Assembly (NCBI GenBank): GCA_002396505.1
Contig: DGYA01000115.1
Location: forward strand, 1 to 7,050
DNA from: Cyanobacteria bacterium UBA5018
Lineage (GTDB): Bacteria > Cyanobacteriota > Cyanobacteriia > PCC-6307 > Cyanobiaceae
DNA: 7,050 bases
Reading direction: 5' to 3'
Positions 5,916-7,050 of this stretch are shown here, one piece after another. Positions within the stretch are counted from its first letter, which is position 1. Each line of letters starts with the position of its first letter. A model generated the notes under the pieces. That model did no database searches and was not told the DNA's origin. It saw nothing but the letters and a program-made list of their open reading frames with translations. Both the position numbers and the translations under genes were made by a program.

Positions 5916-6060
5916 GGGCAGTGCCCTGCCTGCTGGCTCACCGCTCAGTCCTAGCGCCCGGACTGGCGCCTGCAGCGATCCAGCTCGGGCCCGCCTGGTT
6001 TGGCCCCAGCGCCCTGCGGGCTAATCTCCGGGCCGTTTACCCGCCCTAAGCGCGAGTTCC
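5916..6060. promoter_or_regulatory. Divergent intergenic region between usp and pgk
   Basis: These 145 bases must hold the start signals of both usp-rbgA (minus) and pgk (plus), as both are first genes facing away. Visible elements: a perfect inverted repeat GGGCAGTGCCC (5916-5926) directly before the usp start codon, where a Shine-Dalgarno would lie; a second one, GCGCC (5954-5958) and GGCGC (5965-5969) with a six-base loop; and a poor plus-strand promoter match for pgk, TTGGCC (6000-6005) with TAATCT (6022-6027) at 16-base spacing. Being so GC-rich, some inverted repeats are expected by chance. No strong ribosome site precedes pgk; GCGAG at 6051-6055 is the nearest. Confidence 0.4.
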
Positions 6061-7050
6061 ATGGCGAAGCGATCCCTGGCCAGCCTCACCGCCGATGACC
6101 TGCGCGGCAAGCGCGTGCTGGTGCGGGTGGACTTCAACGTACCGCTCGACGACACCGGCGCGATCACCGACGACACCCGCATCCGCGCCGCCCTGCCCAC
6201 CATCCACGACCTGATCGGCAAGGGCGCCAAAGTGCTGCTGGCGGCCCACTTCGGGCGGCCCAAGGGCCAGGTGAACGAGTCCATGCGCCTCACCCCCGTG
6301 GCTGCACGCCTCAGCGAGCTGCTGGGCAAGCCCGTGGTTAAGACCGACAGCTGCATCGGCCCCGACGCCGAGGCCAAGGTGGCCGCCGCCGCTGAAGGCG
6401 ACGTGGTGCTGTTGGAGAACGTGCGCTTCTTCGCGGAGGAGGAAAAGAACGATCCCGGCTTCGCTGAGCAGCTGGCCGGCCTGGCGGATGTCTATGTGAA
6501 CGACGCCTTTGGCGCCGCCCACCGCGCCCATGCCTCCACCGAAGGCGTCACCAAGTTCCTGCGCCCCAGCGTGGCCGGCTACCTGATGGAGAAGGAGCTG
6601 CAGTACCTGCAGGGCGCCATCGACGAGCCCAAGCGGCCCCTGGCGGCGATCGTTGGTGGTTCCAAGGTGAGCAGCAAGATCGGCGTGCTGGAAGCCCTGA
6701 TCGACAAGTGCGACAAGGTGCTGATCGGCGGCGGCATGATCTTCACCTTCTACAAAGCCCGGGGCCTGGCGGTGGGCAAGAGCCTGGTGGAGGAGGACAA
6801 GCTGGAGCTGGCTAAGGAACTGGAGGCCAAGGCCGCGGCCAAGGGTGTGCAGCTGCTGCTGCCCAGCGACGTGGTGCTGGCCGACAACTTCGCCCCCGAT
6901 GCCAATAGCCAAACCGTGGGCATCAATGCCATCCCCGATGGCTGGATGGGTTTGGATATCGGCCCCGATTCGCTCAAGGCTTTCCAAGAAGCCCTGGCCG
7001 ACTGCCAAACCGTGATCTGGAACGGCCCGATGGGCGTGTTCGAGTTCGAC
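6061..7050 (+). CDS. pgk: Phosphoglycerate kinase, C-terminus cut by window edge
   Basis: The frame opens at ATG 6061 and stays open to the last base, giving 330 residues of an enzyme usually about 400 long. It transfers phosphate between 1,3-bisphosphoglycerate and ADP (3-phosphoglycerate and ATP) in the cytoplasm, serving glycolysis and, in phototrophs, the reductive Calvin cycle. The N-terminal substrate-binding lobe shows the signature RVDFNVP (22-28, Asp24 and Asn26), HFGRPKG (63-69, His63 and Arg66), ENVRF (119-123, Arg122) and DAFGAAHRAHAS (148-159, Arg155). The nucleotide-binding lobe shows GGSKVSSK (199-206, Lys202 and Lys206), GGGMIFTF (223-230) and NGPMGVFE (321-328, Glu328). The glycine-rich GGGDS/T loop near the C-terminus lies beyond the edge. 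The start suits the family: MAKRSLASL just before the first strand. It is divergent from usp. Codons are strongly GC-rich, as expected for a highly expressed core gene here. Confidence 0.97.
   Translation, partial: MAKRSLASLTADDLRGKRVLVRVDFNVPLDDTGAITDDTRIRAALPTIHDLIGKGAKVLLAAHFGRPKGQVNESMRLTPVAARLSELLGKPVVKTDSCIGPDAEAKVAAAAEGDVVLLENVRFFAEEEKNDPGFAEQLAGLADVYVNDAFGAAHRAHASTEGVTKFLRPSVAGYLMEKELQYLQGAIDEPKRPLAAIVGGSKVSSKIGVLEALIDKCDKVLIGGGMIFTFYKARGLAVGKSLVEEDKLELAKELEAKAAAKGVQLLLPSDVVLADNFAPDANSQTVGINAIPDGWMGLDIGPDSLKAFQEALADCQTVIWNGPMGVFEFD

Noticed and set aside
6046..7008. Long minus-strand open frame of 320 codons opposite pgk
   Set aside because: It is the antisense shadow of a GC-rich coding sequence. 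The plus strand encodes a full set of phosphoglycerate kinase motifs, and the antisense product is a low-complexity Gly/His/Gln/Ala-rich sequence.

Overview
The window most likely comes from a cyanobacterium, probably of the Synechococcus/Cyanobium type, and is GC-rich overall. The support is the cyanobacterial flavour of the proteins (RbgA-type GTPase with an NRLD G4 box, a CutA1, a photosynthetic-type phosphoglycerate kinase) and one HIP1 palindrome (GCGATCGC, 4628-4635). The genus assignment is inference; no search was run.

Layout. (1) 1-923: the 3' part of an unrecognised plus-strand gene, visibly more AT-rich than the right half of the window and cut by the left edge. (2) 924-1237: no convincing gene; one weak 53-residue frame and one small inverted repeat. 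(3) 1238-1752: a broken gene for a small four-helix membrane protein with an ion-channel-like C-terminus. Three single-base shifts at homopolymer runs split it over all three frames. (4) 1837-2154: cutA, complete. (5) 2174-4282, minus strand: a complete exported copper amine oxidase, converging on cutA with a 19-base gap. (6) 4283-4529: a non-coding stretch upstream of the oxidase, then seven 13-base tandem repeats (4530-4620) that run into the last codons of the next gene. (7) 4609-5915, minus strand: a two-gene unit, a universal stress protein followed by the circularly permuted ribosome-assembly GTPase RbgA/YlqF, overlapping by one base (TAATG). (8) 5916-6060: a divergent intergenic region. 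(9) 6061 to the right edge: pgk, plus strand, complete at the N-terminus and open at residue 330.

How it fits together. The right third is core housekeeping: pgk (Calvin cycle and glycolysis) and, divergently, usp-rbgA (stress and 50S assembly). The left and centre look accessory: an AT-rich orphan gene, a decayed membrane protein gene and a periplasmic amine oxidase that could release ammonium from amines. I see no CRISPR array, tRNA, rRNA, IS element or recognisable new multi-gene system. The points most worth following are the gene-derived 13-base repeat array, the homopolymer-broken channel-like gene, the altered cofactor motif in the amine oxidase, and a 12-base tandem duplication exactly on the usp/rbgA stop-start junction.
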